A stretch of 64,000 nt of DNA from a virus: the IMG/VR virus record IMGVR_UViG_3300044701_001455, positions 1 through 64,000 of that record. One strand, written 5' to 3'. The notes beneath the pieces are model-generated. The model was given only the letters and a program-made list of their open reading frames with translations, was not told where the DNA came from and did no database searches. This document shows, in pieces, positions 24,888-34,449 of the stretch. The position numbers were made by a program, and so were the translations under genes. The first letter of the stretch is position 1; each line of letters opens with the position of its first letter.

Positions 24888-27800
24888 ATGCCACAAGAAA
24901 CCAATCTTAACGTATCTCCTTATTTTGACGATTTTGATGATAAAAAGAATTTTTATAAGGTTTTATTTAAGCCAGGATATCCCGTCCAAGCAAGAGAACT
25001 GACAACTTTACAGTCAATTCTCCAAAATCAAATTGAAAAGTTTGGATCTCATATTTTTAAAGAAGGATCTCCTGTTCTTGGTGGTAATGTTGTTTATGAT
25101 AATTATTATGAAGGTATCCAAGTTGAACCAACCTATCTTGGTCTTTCTGTAGATTCATATCTGGGAGATCTTGTAGGTAAATATGTTATAGGGCAGGATT
25201 CTAAAGTTAAAGCAAGAGTTGAATATATTTTATCTTCTAATGATTCCCCTACTAAAAATACAATAGTTTATGTTTCTTATAGAGATTCCAGTGTTGATAA
25301 TAATAGGCAATTTAGAGACGGAGAAATAATCACCACAGAAGAAGATGTTCCTTTTGTTGCAGGAGGAGTGACTAGTATTCAGGCAGGACAAGGTGTTTGT
25401 AAAACAATCTCACAAAACTCATCTGTTACTGGATCATCTATTCATATTTCATCTGGAGTTTATTTTATTAGGGGATATTTTGTAAATGTTGATGAAGAAA
25501 CTCTATTATTGGACCCAACTTCTAATAATGTAACTTATAGTGTAGGATTAAAAATTTTTGAAGATGTTGTAACTTTTGATGATGATGAAACTCTTGCAGA
25601 TAATTCTCAAGGATTTTCTAACTATGCTGCTCCAGGAGCAGATAGATTTTCTATTAAAGTAAGATTAGCAAAATATTCAATTAATGAAAATCAAGATGAA
25701 GGATATTTAGAATTATTTAAGGTTAGGGACGGAATTCCAGATAAAGTTCAAAAAGATGCAGAATATAATCTTCTAGCTAATGAATTTGCTAGGAGAACTT
25801 ATGATGAATCTGGAGATTATTATGTAACTCCATTCAAACTTACTGTCAACGAATCATTAGATAATTTAAAAGGTAATAAAGGTATATTTAAAGAAGGGCA
25901 GCAAACTTATGGTAATAGAACTGCAAGTGAGTCTTTAGGTGTTTACAAATTATCTCCTGGAAAAGCTTATATTAGAGGATTTGAAGTTAATGTCCCAAAT
26001 CCATCTTTTATTGATTTTAATAAACCAAGAGTAACAAAAACTTTATCCAATCAAAGTCTTGTTTATAATACTGGATCTACATTTACACTGAATAGAGTCC
26101 ACGGAACCCCACCTATTGGAATTTCAACAACTTATACTTTAAGTTTTAGATCGGAAAGAATAGGATCTGATAATAACACTGCTCCAGGAAAAGAAATTGG
26201 TATTGCTAGAGTTTATGATTTTGCCTTAGAATCTGGATCATATAATCCATTAAGCCAAAATATAAATGAATGGGATATTACATTATTTGATGTTCAAGCA
26301 TATACTGAAATTACACTTAATGATGCAATTAGTTTAGAGTTTCCTACTTTTATTAAAGGTAGTTCTAGTGGAGCAACTGCATTTCTTAAAGATAATGTAG
26401 TTAATTCAGGAATTCTTACCGCATATAACGTAAATGGTAGGTTCCTAAAAGGAGAAAGATTAAGCTTTGATAGTATCCAGAACAATAGAATTATTACCTC
26501 ATTTAAAACATATGATATTGGAGATTTTAAATCTGTTTATGGAATAGTCGGAACCGGATCGACATTTACTGCCGATATTGTCCAGAAGCAAAAATCTTTT
26601 GTCGGTCCAGTAAGTATATCAGGTTATACATCAGGAATTAGCACTGTCACTAGTTCTAGTTTTATTTTTAATAAAGTTGCTTTAGAGAATGATATAGTTT
26701 CATTTTCTAGTCCTGAGCAAGAAGAACCAACTTATGCAAAAATTGTTAGTGTCAGTGAAAAAAGTATTACAATTACTCAAGTCACTCCAGTATCAGACGT
26801 ATGTGTTAGCACATTGTCACTATCACCTATAAATGTTTCTGATTTTAAAATCTTAACATCATCATTACAATCATCAACTGATAATACATTATATACCATC
26901 TTCCCACATAACAAAATTTCTTCAACTAATCTAGAAAATTCTGAAATTATTATTAGAAGACAAAGGCAAATTGATATTTTAGATAATACTTCTGATGTTA
27001 TTATTTTAGAAGATGATGAAAGATTTATGCCTTATGATGAAGAAAGATATTCAGTGATTTATTCCAATGGGGATACTGAGCCTTTAAGAGAAGATCAGTT
27101 CTCAATTACTCTTGGAGGTCAAAGTCTTAGAATTAATGGTCTATCTTTGACAGGTGTCGCTGCTACACTAACATACACAATTAAAAAACTTAATGTAAGT
27201 GCAAAAGTTAAAACTAGAAATAGAGTTAATAATATTATTGTAGATAAATCAAAATATAATTTCTCTGGAGTTGGGCAAACAACAATTAATGATGGATTAA
27301 CATTTGGAAATTATCCATATGGAACAAGAGTTCATGATGAAGATATATGTTTAAACTATCCAGATATTGTAAAATTATTGGGAGTATTTGAAACTAATAG
27401 TGCTACTGATACACCTTCACTCCCATCAGTTACAATGAGCTTATCTGATGTAACAACATCAAGTATGATTTTGGGTGAAGAATTTATTGGGGAAAGAAGT
27501 AATTGTGTTGCGATATTAGTAGAAAAAATTAATAATAATACAATTAGTTACATCACTCTAAATTCTTCGAGTTTTTCTGAAAATGAAACATTAAAATTCA
27601 AGGAATCTGGAATAGTTGCATCTATCAATTCTTTGAATTCTGGAAACTGTAAAAATATAACAGATAGTTATGTTTTAGATAACGGTCAAAGAGATACTTT
27701 TTATGACTATGGTAGAATTGTTAGAAAATCTACTGCAAGAGAACCACGCAAAAAATTAAAAATTGTTTTTGAATCTACTGATTTTTCACCTTCAGATCCT

Positions 27801-30800
27801 GGAAGTTTTGTAACGGTCGATTCTTATAAGCAGTTTGATTATTGCGATATCCCTTCTTTAAACAACCTTAGAAATTATAATATTTTAGACTTAAGACCTA
27901 GAGTATCTAATTACACGGTTTCTTTAAATGCAAGATCACCATTCGAATCCTTATCCAATAATTTCACAAACGTTTATAATCAAAATTTACCCATTTTAGC
28001 GTCTGATGAGGATATTATTCTCGACTATTCTTATTATTTACCTAGAATTGATAAAATTATCTTATCTAAAGAAGGTAATTTCCAACTACTGATTGGAGAC
28101 CCTTCTGAAACTCCACAGGCACCTCTTAATTTAACTGATTCTTTAGACATTGCTACTATTACACTTCCTGCATATTTGTGCTCATATGAAAGTGTAGGTA
28201 TTGATTTATCGCAACATAAGCGTTATAAAATGAGTGATATTAAAAAACTTGAGGATAGAATTAAAAATCTTGAGTTTTATACCACATTATCTTTACTTGA
28301 AACTGAAACTGCAAACTTTACAATTAAAGATGCAAATGGTTTAGATAGATTTAAATCTGGTTTCTTTGTAGATAATTTTACAACACTAATATCTCAAAAA
28401 ACAACTCAGATTACTAAGAACTCAATTGATATTGAAAATTCACAATTAAGACCATCTGTTTATACAACTTCTATTGATTTAATTCTTGGACACACTGATG
28501 CTGCGGGTAACATTAATTTCAATAATGATGATTTTGACTATAAGTCAAATCAATCTATTATCGGAAATAATGTTAGAAAATCTGTTGGAACCGTTGGTAA
28601 AGGAGTTCTGACTTTAGATTATTCTGAGACTGAAGAAATTATACAACCATATGCGACGAGAGTTGAAAATGTAACGCCATATCTAGTAACATTTTATGGT
28701 GGTATTGCGGATATTAACCCATCTTCCGATATTTGGTTAGATCCCATCGTTCTAGATCCTATTAATCTGGGAGTTAGAGAAGAAATAAAAACTATTGATG
28801 TTGAATTGGAATCCGTTCCAGATAACAATAGTGGATGGGCTCCAATGATTTTTGGTGCTTGGGAAACTTCTTGGACCAACACTTCTGCACCTAGAGAAGT
28901 ATCTAGAGGGCAAAAATATGAATTAGACGGGAAGTGGTATCAAGATGTTGTCTATGCGACTGATAAAAACGGAACTTCTACCAGAACTGGGTCTTCAAAT
29001 AGAATTACTTTCACTGATACTTCAGTATCTTATGGATCTAATGTTGTAACAGTAGATATTGCAACATATTGTCGTGCAAGAAATCTTGAAATAATTTCAA
29101 GGAAGTTAAAGCCATATACAGAAATGTATGCTTTCTTTGATGGGCAAGACGTAAGCCGCTTTATGGTTCCAAAACTCATTGAAATCCAAATGGAGTCTGG
29201 AGTATTCAGAATTGGTGAAACAGTTGAAACAGATACTAGTTCTTCATCTTCAACTGATGCGTTCATTAGATTTAGGTTGTGTCAACCAAATCATAAACAA
29301 GGTAGATACGATTCTCCAACATCAATTTATGGATTAAATCCATATGATAGAACTAACAATATTCCTTCTACGTATTCTTCATCATCTACCGTTTTAAATA
29401 TCGATACTTTCCTTCTTGCCGAACAGGGAATTGGTAATTTTTATGGATATGTATCATCTGGTATGAGACTTATTGGAAAAACTAGTGGGGCAGTTGCAAT
29501 AGTTCAAGAAGTCAGGTTGATAACTGATAATATTGGAACTTTGATGTCTTCATTCTTTATTCCAAATAATAATATACCAAGCAATCCAAGATTTACTACA
29601 GGATCTAAACTTTTTAGACTTTCCAGTCTACAATCAAATTCAACCGTTCCAGGTCTTTTAAACAGTTTAGCAGAAGCAGCTTTTTATGCTCAAGGAACTA
29701 TTACAACAACTCAAGAAACTATCGGAACACTCAGGAATAGTTTGAGAGAGTTAGGAACTTTAACACAAACCATTCCAGCTTCAACAACCGATTTTTCACA
29801 ACCAGTAAGAGTCGAAGTTCCTGCACCCCCAACACCAAAGCCTTCTGAACCATACCCCACTCCTTCCCCAGAACCTACTCCAGAACCTTCTCCTTCCCCA
29901 TCCCCAAGTCCTTCTCCTGGACCAAGTCCTTCTCCTGGACCAAGTCCTTCCCCAGGACCAAGTCCCTCTCCATCCCCAAGTCGTTCTCCTGGACCAAGTC
30001 CCTCCCCAGGACCAAGTCCTTCACCTAGCCCTTCTTCGGATAAGATAGAGCAATTTAAGTTATACACAACACCAGGAACTTATACATTTACTGTTCCAAA
30101 GGGAGTCACTTCGGTTCAAGCATCTGGTGTCGGTGGCGGTGGCGGTGGTGGATTTGGAAGATCTAATAAGTCCGGTGGCGGTGGTGCTGGTGCTGGAGTT
30201 TGTTCTAGAAATATTCCGGTTACTCCTGGTGAAGTTCTTACTGTTATAGTTGGTTCAGGTGGAAGAGGATCTACAACAGATGTTAAAGCAGAAGATGGAC
30301 AGCCAAGTTATATTGTAAATAAAAATATTATCGCTAAAGGTGGTGCCGCCGGATCTAGCACCTCAAAAGGATCTGGTGGAGAAACTAGCGGTGGTGGTGG
30401 AAAGGGTGAAGATGGAAAATATGATTCCTCTGATACTCAAAGAGGTGGTTATGGTGGAGGATCTGGTAGAGAAGGTGGTGGAAACTGCGGTCACTCTAAA
30501 GATAAAGAAGGGTGCGGAAGTCCAACTGCAGGTCCTGGTGGAAATGGTATTAAATTTGCCGGTGCTGGAGGAAATCCTGGTCAAACTCCAGATTGTGGAA
30601 CTAGAACAGGTGGAACCGGTGGAACATATGGTGGTGGCGGTGGTGGAGGTGTTAATGGAGGTTCTGGAGGTAATGGAGCTTCTGGCGCTTTCCTCTTAAA
30701 ATGGAAAGAATCTACATCTACTGCATCTTCCAATATGATTCCGCCAGTAGGACTTGATCCACTAGCACAATCATTTACTATTACTGCACCTGAAGGAAGA

Positions 30801-33227
30801 TTTGTAACAGCAGTAGACCTATTCTTACAATCTAAAGACGATACTCTTCCATTAATTGTTGAGTTAAGACCAATGTCACTTGGCCTTCCAACTGGTGAAA
30901 TATATCCATTCAGTCAGATTGTTGTTAATCCTGAAGATATTCAAGTTTCTGAAGATGGATCTGTTGCGACAAGAGTTCAATTTGAAGCACCAGTATATCT
31001 CAAAGGAAATACTGAGCACGCTCTTGTCCTGAAATCAGATTCCACTAATTATTATGCTTGGATTTCTAGACTTGGTGAAGTAGATATTACGACAGCATCT
31101 TTACCAGAGTCTGGTAGAGTTATTATTGCTAATCAACCAGATATCAGTAAAGTAGGTGTTTTATTCAAATCTCAGAATGCATCGACTTGGTCACCAAGTC
31201 AATTTGAAGATCTCAAATTCACCTTATATTCTGCAGTTTTTGTACAGACTGGAAATGTAAGTTTCTTCAATCCAGATCTAACTGAAAACAATCAACAACT
31301 TTCAACTCTCACTAACAATCCACTTGAAATTTCTTCCAAGAGAATTAAAGTAAGTATTTCTAGCACTTTGAGTGATCCTGATTTTGCATTAGGAAATACT
31401 ATTGTTCAAAGGGTAACTGGAGCAACTGGAAATTACGTTGGTGCAGCAGGTTCGATTGCAAGCATATCCATTACCAATTCCGGAATTGGATACACCCCTT
31501 CAAATGGAACTTCATTTGTATATCAAAATGTTATACTTGCAAATTCCACTTCTAGTGGAAAAAATGCAACTGCTGATATTACAATAGGAACAGATATTGC
31601 TGGTAATAACGGAGTTGCTATTGCCGCAACAATTAGAACAGGTGGTTATGGATATCAGAAGGGTGATGTTCTTTCTGTAGATCAACTTGGTGATCAAACT
31701 TTAGGTAGAAATTTACTTCTCACAGTAGATAATATCACAGCATATAATCAACTCATTATTGATAATGTTGAAGGAGATTTCTTGACAGGAATTGGATATA
31801 CATTGAGATATACTAAAAATACTGGAATTAATACAGACTTGAACTTTAGTTATACTCCCGCAATCTACATTAATGATATTGAAGTTGAAACTGATGGATT
31901 GCATATTAAAGTAAATCATCCAAATCATGGAATGCATTCTGAAATTAACACAGTAACCATTTCAAATGTTCAATCTGATATTCTTCCTGTAAAATTAAGC
32001 TCTAATCTTGCAGCAACTTCAGAGGTAACTTCATCAATTCCTTTAAATTCTTCAGTTGGATTTGGAACATTTGAAAATGTATCTGTAGGGGCAACTACTC
32101 CTGGATATATCCTTATTAATAATGAAATAATTAGATATACCGGAGTTTCTGGAAATGAACTAACTGGTATTACTAGAAACTTTGATAATACTCCTTCTCA
32201 ATCATATTTTGCAAACACTAATGTTTATAAGTATGAGTTGAATGGGGTTTCTTTAAGGAGAATTAATAAGTCTCACGAACTACAGGATGCTAGTGTTTTA
32301 AATCCTATTGGTCTAGATTACTATCACTTAAAAATTAATACTTCAGATAGAGATCCATCTTTGGGAAGTTTGTATTTTTATGATTCCAAGTCTGCAGGTG
32401 GATCAAACGTTAAAGCGTCTAAGAATATCCAATTTGAAATTATTAAACCAAATATTCAAATTATGACCCTGCCACAAACAAGTGTTGCTTCCGATATGAG
32501 AACTATCTCTGCAACAAGTGTGAGTGGAGTTGAACCTTCATTCGTTGATCAAGGATATGAGAGAGTTGATTTTAATGTTGACAATTACCCAACTACCAGT
32601 CGTTTGATTTGCTCTAAGATTAATGAATTAACTAAATTATCTGCTCAACCAGCAAATAAGTCTTTAGAAATTAGAGCTTTCTTAACAACTGAAAATGATA
32701 GATTGAGTCCAGTTATAGACCTTGATAGAGTAGGTGCAATTCTAGTAACAAATAGAATTAATAGTCCAATTGTAGATTATGTAAATGATTCACGCCCATC
32801 AACTCTGAATAAAGATCCTATCGCATTCTCTTATGCAACTAAACCAATTAGTTTAGAGGTTGCTGCAACTTCAATGAGAGTATATGTTGCAGGGTATATC
32901 AATAGAAACTCAGATCTAAGAGCATTTTATGCAGTTCTGAAAGATCCTGCGGAATCTCCCATTTATTATCCATTCCCTGGATATGCTAATAGAATTATCT
33001 CTGGAGAAGTTATTGATATTAATAATAGTAATGGATCTCCAGATAAATTTGTAGCAAATAATGATATTTTTGGAAATGGCAATTCTCAAAATTATTTCAA
33101 GGACTATGAATTTAGTATAGATAATCTTGCAGCATTTAGATATTTCAGCATTAAACTTGTTGCAACATCAAATATCCAAGTATATCCTCCAAAATTAAGA
33201 GATCTTAGAGTCATTGCATTGGCATAA
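24888..33227 (+). CDS. DUF4815-type giant tail/baseplate protein with glycine-rich domain
   Basis: 2779 residues. The N-terminus (VSPYFDDFDDKKNFYKVLFKPGYPVQARELTTLQSILQNQIEKFGSHIFKEGSPVLGG) is typical of the DUF4815 family of phage baseplate/fibre proteins. Residues ~1645-1717 are a proline/serine linker (PSPSPGPSPSP). Residues ~1725-1941 form a glycine-rich domain introduced by YTFTVPKGVTSVQASGVGGGGGG, of the type found in phage adhesin tips. Residues ~1950-2779 contain PPVGLDPLAQSFTI, a GSGY-type repeat (~2180-2270) and a C-terminal domain ending PPKLRDLRVIALA. It sits between gp8 and the neck genes, where T4 has genes 9-12 and wac, so it probably replaces gp10/fibre-attachment functions. 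Function is inferred from family and position. Confidence 0.85.
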   Translation: MPQETNLNVSPYFDDFDDKKNFYKVLFKPGYPVQARELTTLQSILQNQIEKFGSHIFKEGSPVLGGNVVYDNYYEGIQVEPTYLGLSVDSYLGDLVGKYVIGQDSKVKARVEYILSSNDSPTKNTIVYVSYRDSSVDNNRQFRDGEIITTEEDVPFVAGGVTSIQAGQGVCKTISQNSSVTGSSIHISSGVYFIRGYFVNVDEETLLLDPTSNNVTYSVGLKIFEDVVTFDDDETLADNSQGFSNYAAPGADRFSIKVRLAKYSINENQDEGYLELFKVRDGIPDKVQKDAEYNLLANEFARRTYDESGDYYVTPFKLTVNESLDNLKGNKGIFKEGQQTYGNRTASESLGVYKLSPGKAYIRGFEVNVPNPSFIDFNKPRVTKTLSNQSLVYNTGSTFTLNRVHGTPPIGISTTYTLSFRSERIGSDNNTAPGKEIGIARVYDFALESGSYNPLSQNINEWDITLFDVQAYTEITLNDAISLEFPTFIKGSSSGATAFLKDNVVNSGILTAYNVNGRFLKGERLSFDSIQNNRIITSFKTYDIGDFKSVYGIVGTGSTFTADIVQKQKSFVGPVSISGYTSGISTVTSSSFIFNKVALENDIVSFSSPEQEEPTYAKIVSVSEKSITITQVTPVSDVCVSTLSLSPINVSDFKILTSSLQSSTDNTLYTIFPHNKISSTNLENSEIIIRRQRQIDILDNTSDVIILEDDERFMPYDEERYSVIYSNGDTEPLREDQFSITLGGQSLRINGLSLTGVAATLTYTIKKLNVSAKVKTRNRVNNIIVDKSKYNFSGVGQTTINDGLTFGNYPYGTRVHDEDICLNYPDIVKLLGVFETNSATDTPSLPSVTMSLSDVTTSSMILGEEFIGERSNCVAILVEKINNNTISYITLNSSSFSENETLKFKESGIVASINSLNSGNCKNITDSYVLDNGQRDTFYDYGRIVRKSTAREPRKKLKIVFESTDFSPSDPGSFVTVDSYKQFDYCDIPSLNNLRNYNILDLRPRVSNYTVSLNARSPFESLSNNFTNVYNQNLPILASDEDIILDYSYYLPRIDKIILSKEGNFQLLIGDPSETPQAPLNLTDSLDIATITLPAYLCSYESVGIDLSQHKRYKMSDIKKLEDRIKNLEFYTTLSLLETETANFTIKDANGLDRFKSGFFVDNFTTLISQKTTQITKNSIDIENSQLRPSVYTTSIDLILGHTDAAGNINFNNDDFDYKSNQSIIGNNVRKSVGTVGKGVLTLDYSETEEIIQPYATRVENVTPYLVTFYGGIADINPSSDIWLDPIVLDPINLGVREEIKTIDVELESVPDNNSGWAPMIFGAWETSWTNTSAPREVSRGQKYELDGKWYQDVVYATDKNGTSTRTGSSNRITFTDTSVSYGSNVVTVDIATYCRARNLEIISRKLKPYTEMYAFFDGQDVSRFMVPKLIEIQMESGVFRIGETVETDTSSSSSTDAFIRFRLCQPNHKQGRYDSPTSIYGLNPYDRTNNIPSTYSSSSTVLNIDTFLLAEQGIGNFYGYVSSGMRLIGKTSGAVAIVQEVRLITDNIGTLMSSFFIPNNNIPSNPRFTTGSKLFRLSSLQSNSTVPGLLNSLAEAAFYAQGTITTTQETIGTLRNSLRELGTLTQTIPASTTDFSQPVRVEVPAPPTPKPSEPYPTPSPEPTPEPSPSPSPSPSPGPSPSPGPSPSPGPSPSPSPSRSPGPSPSPGPSPSPSPSSDKIEQFKLYTTPGTYTFTVPKGVTSVQASGVGGGGGGGFGRSNKSGGGGAGAGVCSRNIPVTPGEVLTVIVGSGGRGSTTDVKAEDGQPSYIVNKNIIAKGGAAGSSTSKGSGGETSGGGGKGEDGKYDSSDTQRGGYGGGSGREGGGNCGHSKDKEGCGSPTAGPGGNGIKFAGAGGNPGQTPDCGTRTGGTGGTYGGGGGGGVNGGSGGNGASGAFLLKWKESTSTASSNMIPPVGLDPLAQSFTITAPEGRFVTAVDLFLQSKDDTLPLIVELRPMSLGLPTGEIYPFSQIVVNPEDIQVSEDGSVATRVQFEAPVYLKGNTEHALVLKSDSTNYYAWISRLGEVDITTASLPESGRVIIANQPDISKVGVLFKSQNASTWSPSQFEDLKFTLYSAVFVQTGNVSFFNPDLTENNQQLSTLTNNPLEISSKRIKVSISSTLSDPDFALGNTIVQRVTGATGNYVGAAGSIASISITNSGIGYTPSNGTSFVYQNVILANSTSSGKNATADITIGTDIAGNNGVAIAATIRTGGYGYQKGDVLSVDQLGDQTLGRNLLLTVDNITAYNQLIIDNVEGDFLTGIGYTLRYTKNTGINTDLNFSYTPAIYINDIEVETDGLHIKVNHPNHGMHSEINTVTISNVQSDILPVKLSSNLAATSEVTSSIPLNSSVGFGTFENVSVGATTPGYILINNEIIRYTGVSGNELTGITRNFDNTPSQSYFANTNVYKYELNGVSLRRINKSHELQDASVLNPIGLDYYHLKINTSDRDPSLGSLYFYDSKSAGGSNVKASKNIQFEIIKPNIQIMTLPQTSVASDMRTISATSVSGVEPSFVDQGYERVDFNVDNYPTTSRLICSKINELTKLSAQPANKSLEIRAFLTTENDRLSPVIDLDRVGAILVTNRINSPIVDYVNDSRPSTLNKDPIAFSYATKPISLEVAATSMRVYVAGYINRNSDLRAFYAVLKDPAESPIYYPFPGYANRIISGEVIDINNSNGSPDKFVANNDIFGNGNSQNYFKDYEFSIDNLAAFRYFSIKLVATSNIQVYPPKLRDLRVIALA
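29888..30030 (+). repeat. 18-bp tandem repeat encoding Ser-Pro-Ser-Pro-Gly-Pro
   Basis: About seven to eight imperfect copies of an 18-base unit (AGTCCTTCTCCTGGACCA and variants) encode PSPSPGPSPSP-type linker sequence within the DUF4815 protein. Variants at third codon positions show the units are old enough to diverge, but the repeat remains a site where copy number could change by slippage or recombination. Confidence 0.8.
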
Positions 33228-33230
33228 ATT

Positions 33231-33452
33231 ATGAAATACAGTAGAGTTCAAGGACACGATCATCTTTTAAGAGATGAATCTACAAAGTCTATTATAAACA
33301 CAAATGTTTCTGAATATGAAAATTATATCAAAATGAAACAGATTAAAGAAAGTGAAGTTGAAAGAATTAAAAGAATTGAAACTGATTTAACTTCTCTAAA
33401 GGGTGATATTGATGAGATTAAATTTTTACTGAGGAAATTATCTAATGATTAA
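33231..33452 (+). CDS. Small coiled-coil protein
   Basis: 73 residues: MKYSRVQGHDHLLRDESTKSIINTNVSEYENYIKMK, then a helical heptad-like segment (ESEVERIKRIETDLTSLKGDIDEIKFLLRKLSND). A protein of this plan sits beside virion genes in many T4-like phages. It starts 3 bases after the DUF4815 gene and overlaps the following start by 8 bases. Role unknown, perhaps a structural or assembly accessory. Confidence 0.75.
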   Translation: MKYSRVQGHDHLLRDESTKSIINTNVSEYENYIKMKQIKESEVERIKRIETDLTSLKGDIDEIKFLLRKLSND

Positions 33453-33612
33453 TCCTAATGAGATTGAATTGGAAAATATGAGCAAACTTTTTGAATATGA
33501 AAAAATCTCTAGAGATATAGATAGTATAGATGATATTGAACTAGTTAAAAATTTTGCAAAAGCATATGTTAGATTATATTTAAAACAGCAAGAAGTTGTA
33601 TCTAAACTATAA
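33445..33612 (+). CDS. Very short helical protein before gp13
   Basis: 55 residues from ATG 33445, which lies inside the preceding gene (8-base overlap). The stop TAA (33610-33612) shares its last base with the gp13 start codon. The sequence is acidic and helical (NPNEIELENMSKLFEYEKISRDID) with a distinctive end AKAYVRLYLKQQEVVSKL. The chained overlaps on both sides strongly suggest it is translated. No family assigned. Confidence 0.7.
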   Translation: MINPNEIELENMSKLFEYEKISRDIDSIDDIELVKNFAKAYVRLYLKQQEVVSKL

Positions 33613-34445
33613 TGGCACAACCATCCTCAAGGCAAGAACTAATAGACTATTGTTTAAGAAAATTGGGAGCACCAGTTTTAGAAATAAATGTTGCTCAAGA
33701 GCAAGTTGAAGATCTTGTTGATGATGCCATTCAGTTCTTTCAAGAAAGGCACTTTGATGGCGTAATTCAAAATTACCTTAAATATCAAATAACTCAAGAA
33801 GATATTGATAGAGGTAGGGGAAATGTTGGAATTACTACAACAACAGTAAGTAATACTATTAATGCCGTAACAACTCAGTATGATTACAAAGAGAATAGTA
33901 ATTACTTACCTGTTCCATCAAATGTAATTGGAGTAAATAAAATTTACCAATTTGAAGGTACTAACTCGATTTCGAATAGTATGTTCAGTATTAAATATCA
34001 ATTATTCTTAAATGATGTTTATTACTGGGGTTCATTAGAACTATTGACTTATTCTATGGTTAAGAGATATCTTGAGGATATTGACTGGTTATTAAATACG
34101 CAAAAACAAATAAGATTTAACAAGAGACAAGATCGTTTGTATATGGACATCGATTGGTCCAGTTTAATTCCCGGACAATGGTTGATTATTGATTGTTATC
34201 AAGTTATGAATCCAACCGATTTTACTCAGGTTTGGAACGATTCTTTCTTGAAACCATATTTGACTGCTCTTATTAAGAGGCAATGGGGGTATAATATTTC
34301 AAATAAATTTAGAGGATTGAAACTTCCAGGTGGTGTTGAGTTGGATGGAAGAACTCTTGTTGAAGATGCTCAGAGAGAAATTGATACTCTGATGGACAAG
34401 ATGTCATCTACTTATGAACTCCCACCTCTAGATATGATCGGATAA
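33612..34445 (+). CDS. gp13: Neck protein gp13
   Basis: 277 residues (T4 gp13 is 309). Recognisable features are SSRQELIDYCLRKLGAPVLEINVAQEQVEDLVDDAIQFFQERHFDG, a central YYWGSLELLTYSMVKRYLEDIDWLL and QWLIIDCYQVMNPTDFTQVWNDSFLKPYLTALIKRQWG, then KLPGGVELDGRTLVEDAQREIDTL. gp13 with gp14 forms the neck that seals the DNA-filled head and receives the tail. It is followed by gp14 after 4 bases. Confidence 0.93.
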   Translation: MAQPSSRQELIDYCLRKLGAPVLEINVAQEQVEDLVDDAIQFFQERHFDGVIQNYLKYQITQEDIDRGRGNVGITTTTVSNTINAVTTQYDYKENSNYLPVPSNVIGVNKIYQFEGTNSISNSMFSIKYQLFLNDVYYWGSLELLTYSMVKRYLEDIDWLLNTQKQIRFNKRQDRLYMDIDWSSLIPGQWLIIDCYQVMNPTDFTQVWNDSFLKPYLTALIKRQWGYNISNKFRGLKLPGGVELDGRTLVEDAQREIDTLMDKMSSTYELPPLDMIG

Positions 34446-34449
34446 AAAT

